This document shows, one piece after another, positions 5,494 to 5,885 of a stretch of DNA of 5,885 nucleotides (the stretch's first letter is position 1; every line of letters starts with the position of its first letter). The DNA is from an uncultured Eubacteriales bacterium (GTDB taxonomy: Bacteria > Bacillota > Clostridia > Oscillospirales > Butyricicoccaceae). Under the pieces are notes generated by a model. It was not told the origin of the DNA. It saw only the letters and a list, made by a program, of their open reading frames with translations, and ran no database searches. Made by a program: the position numbers and the translations under genes. Location: positions 1 through 5,885 of the forward strand of contig CAKTWY010000157.1 of assembly GCA_934630445.1 (NCBI GenBank), in the 5' to 3' direction.

Positions 5494-5751
5494 ATGCGTG
5501 TGTCCGGGGCGAAGGCGGTGTCATTTGAAAATCGCGATTATTATATTGAACTCGGTTTTAATATTGCCTATTACCGCAAACGTGCCGGTATGACGCAGGA
5601 CGAACTGGCCGAACGCATCGGCATCAGCCGTTCGCACCTGAGCGCGATTGAGGCGCCCAATATTATCCGTCCCTTCTCACTGGAGATTCTCTTCAGCATT
5701 GCCGCAGCACTGCGCGTGAAACCATGCAAACTTCTTGAATTCCGCGAATAG
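5494..5751 (+). CDS. XRE-family helix-turn-helix transcriptional regulator
   Basis: This 85-aa protein is nearly all a Cro/C1-type DNA-binding domain. The domain runs from about residue 18 (IELGFNIAYYRKRAGMTQ) to residue 82. The recognition unit is MTQDELAERIGISRSHLSAIE (residues 33-53), cut by a conserved turn at RIGISRS. SLEILFSIAAALRV (62-75) is the typical closing helix, with hydrophobic KLLEF at the end. There is no sensor or peptidase domain, so it resembles SinR-like or phage-repressor-like proteins that bind as dimers. A GGAAAAGGGGGAG run (5481-5493) supports the ATG at 5494. A GTG at 5500 is spaced almost as well, and an in-frame ATG at 5464 lacks a ribosome binding site. The likely role is autoregulation and control of the divergent 86-aa gene through the intergenic palindrome. 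Confidence 0.9.
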   Translation: MRVSGAKAVSFENRDYYIELGFNIAYYRKRAGMTQDELAERIGISRSHLSAIEAPNIIRPFSLEILFSIAAALRVKPCKLLEFRE

Positions 5752-5800
5752 GACGCATTTTTTGTGAAGCGGTTAAACGGCATACCGTTAATGGATATCA

Positions 5801-5826
5801 AGCGCCTTGCCATAAGGCGCTATTTT
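5801..5826 (+). terminator. Rho-independent terminator of the XRE gene
   Basis: The 8-bp arms AGCGCCTT (5801-5808) and AAGGCGCT (5814-5821) enclose a GCCAT loop and are followed by ATTTTCC. It lies about 50 bp after the XRE stop codon. The T tract is short. A weaker hairpin, AACGG/CCGTT near 5776-5789, lies just upstream. Confidence 0.65.
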
Positions 5827-5885
5827 CCTGCCCGGCAGCCGCCTGCAGTGCGTCCGGTCGGTGCAGCGAGCGGGCACATCTGAGC

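Noticed and set aside
5102..5751. Toxin-antitoxin system
   Set aside because: The genes are divergent rather than in one operon, and the 86-aa protein shows no RelE, HigB, HipA or other toxin motif. An unusual type cannot be excluded, but I do not claim one.
5822..5885. Possible gene start at the right edge
   Set aside because: No ribosome binding site followed by an open frame is visible on either strand in the last 60 bases.

Overview
The window looks like chromosomal DNA from a GC-rich member of the Clostridia, probably a gut-type Oscillospiraceae/Christensenellaceae-like anaerobe. This is inferred from the gene families (a cytosolic VWA protein of a type I associate with Clostridia, a Cys-type sulfatase, a xylulokinase, a SinR-like XRE regulator), the strong Shine-Dalgarno sites, the short intrinsic terminators, and GC-rich coding DNA beside an AT-rich regulatory island. 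No taxonomic marker gene is present, so the placement is tentative. I see no rRNA, tRNA, CRISPR array, transposase or phage gene.

Layout, left to right. Positions 1-132 are non-coding and hold a strong terminator pointing right, which must serve a gene beyond the left edge. Positions 133-1518 (minus) encode a 461-aa von Willebrand factor A protein with a complete metal-binding site and a cysteine-rich C-terminal half. Positions 1519-1740 are a spacer holding the terminator of the next gene and a 12-bp tandem duplication. Positions 1741-3237 (minus) encode a 498-aa Cys-type sulfatase/phosphonate monoester hydrolase-like enzyme with a good promoter just upstream. A 165-bp divergent intergenic region separates it from a 498-aa xylulokinase (3403-4899, plus). 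Positions 4900-5101 are non-coding and end in a perfect 18-bp hairpin that probably terminates the next minus-strand gene. Positions 5102-5362 (minus) encode an 86-aa orphan protein, and 5494-5751 (plus) encode an 85-aa XRE-family regulator, followed by its own terminator. The final ~60 bases contain nothing I can identify.

How the genes may work together. The sulfatase and xylulokinase are transcribed divergently from a shared control region; desulfation of a sugar-containing substrate followed by pentulose phosphorylation is conceivable, but nothing shows they share a substrate. The most system-like part is the right-hand pair, the 86-aa orphan and the XRE regulator. Their predicted promoters are superimposed in about 34 bp of very AT-rich DNA, with a 24-bp near-perfect palindrome at the orphan's predicted transcription start. 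This is what a small autoregulated or bistable control switch would look like, although binding and function are inferred. The VWA gene appears to be its own transcription unit because a strong terminator separates it from the sulfatase gene.
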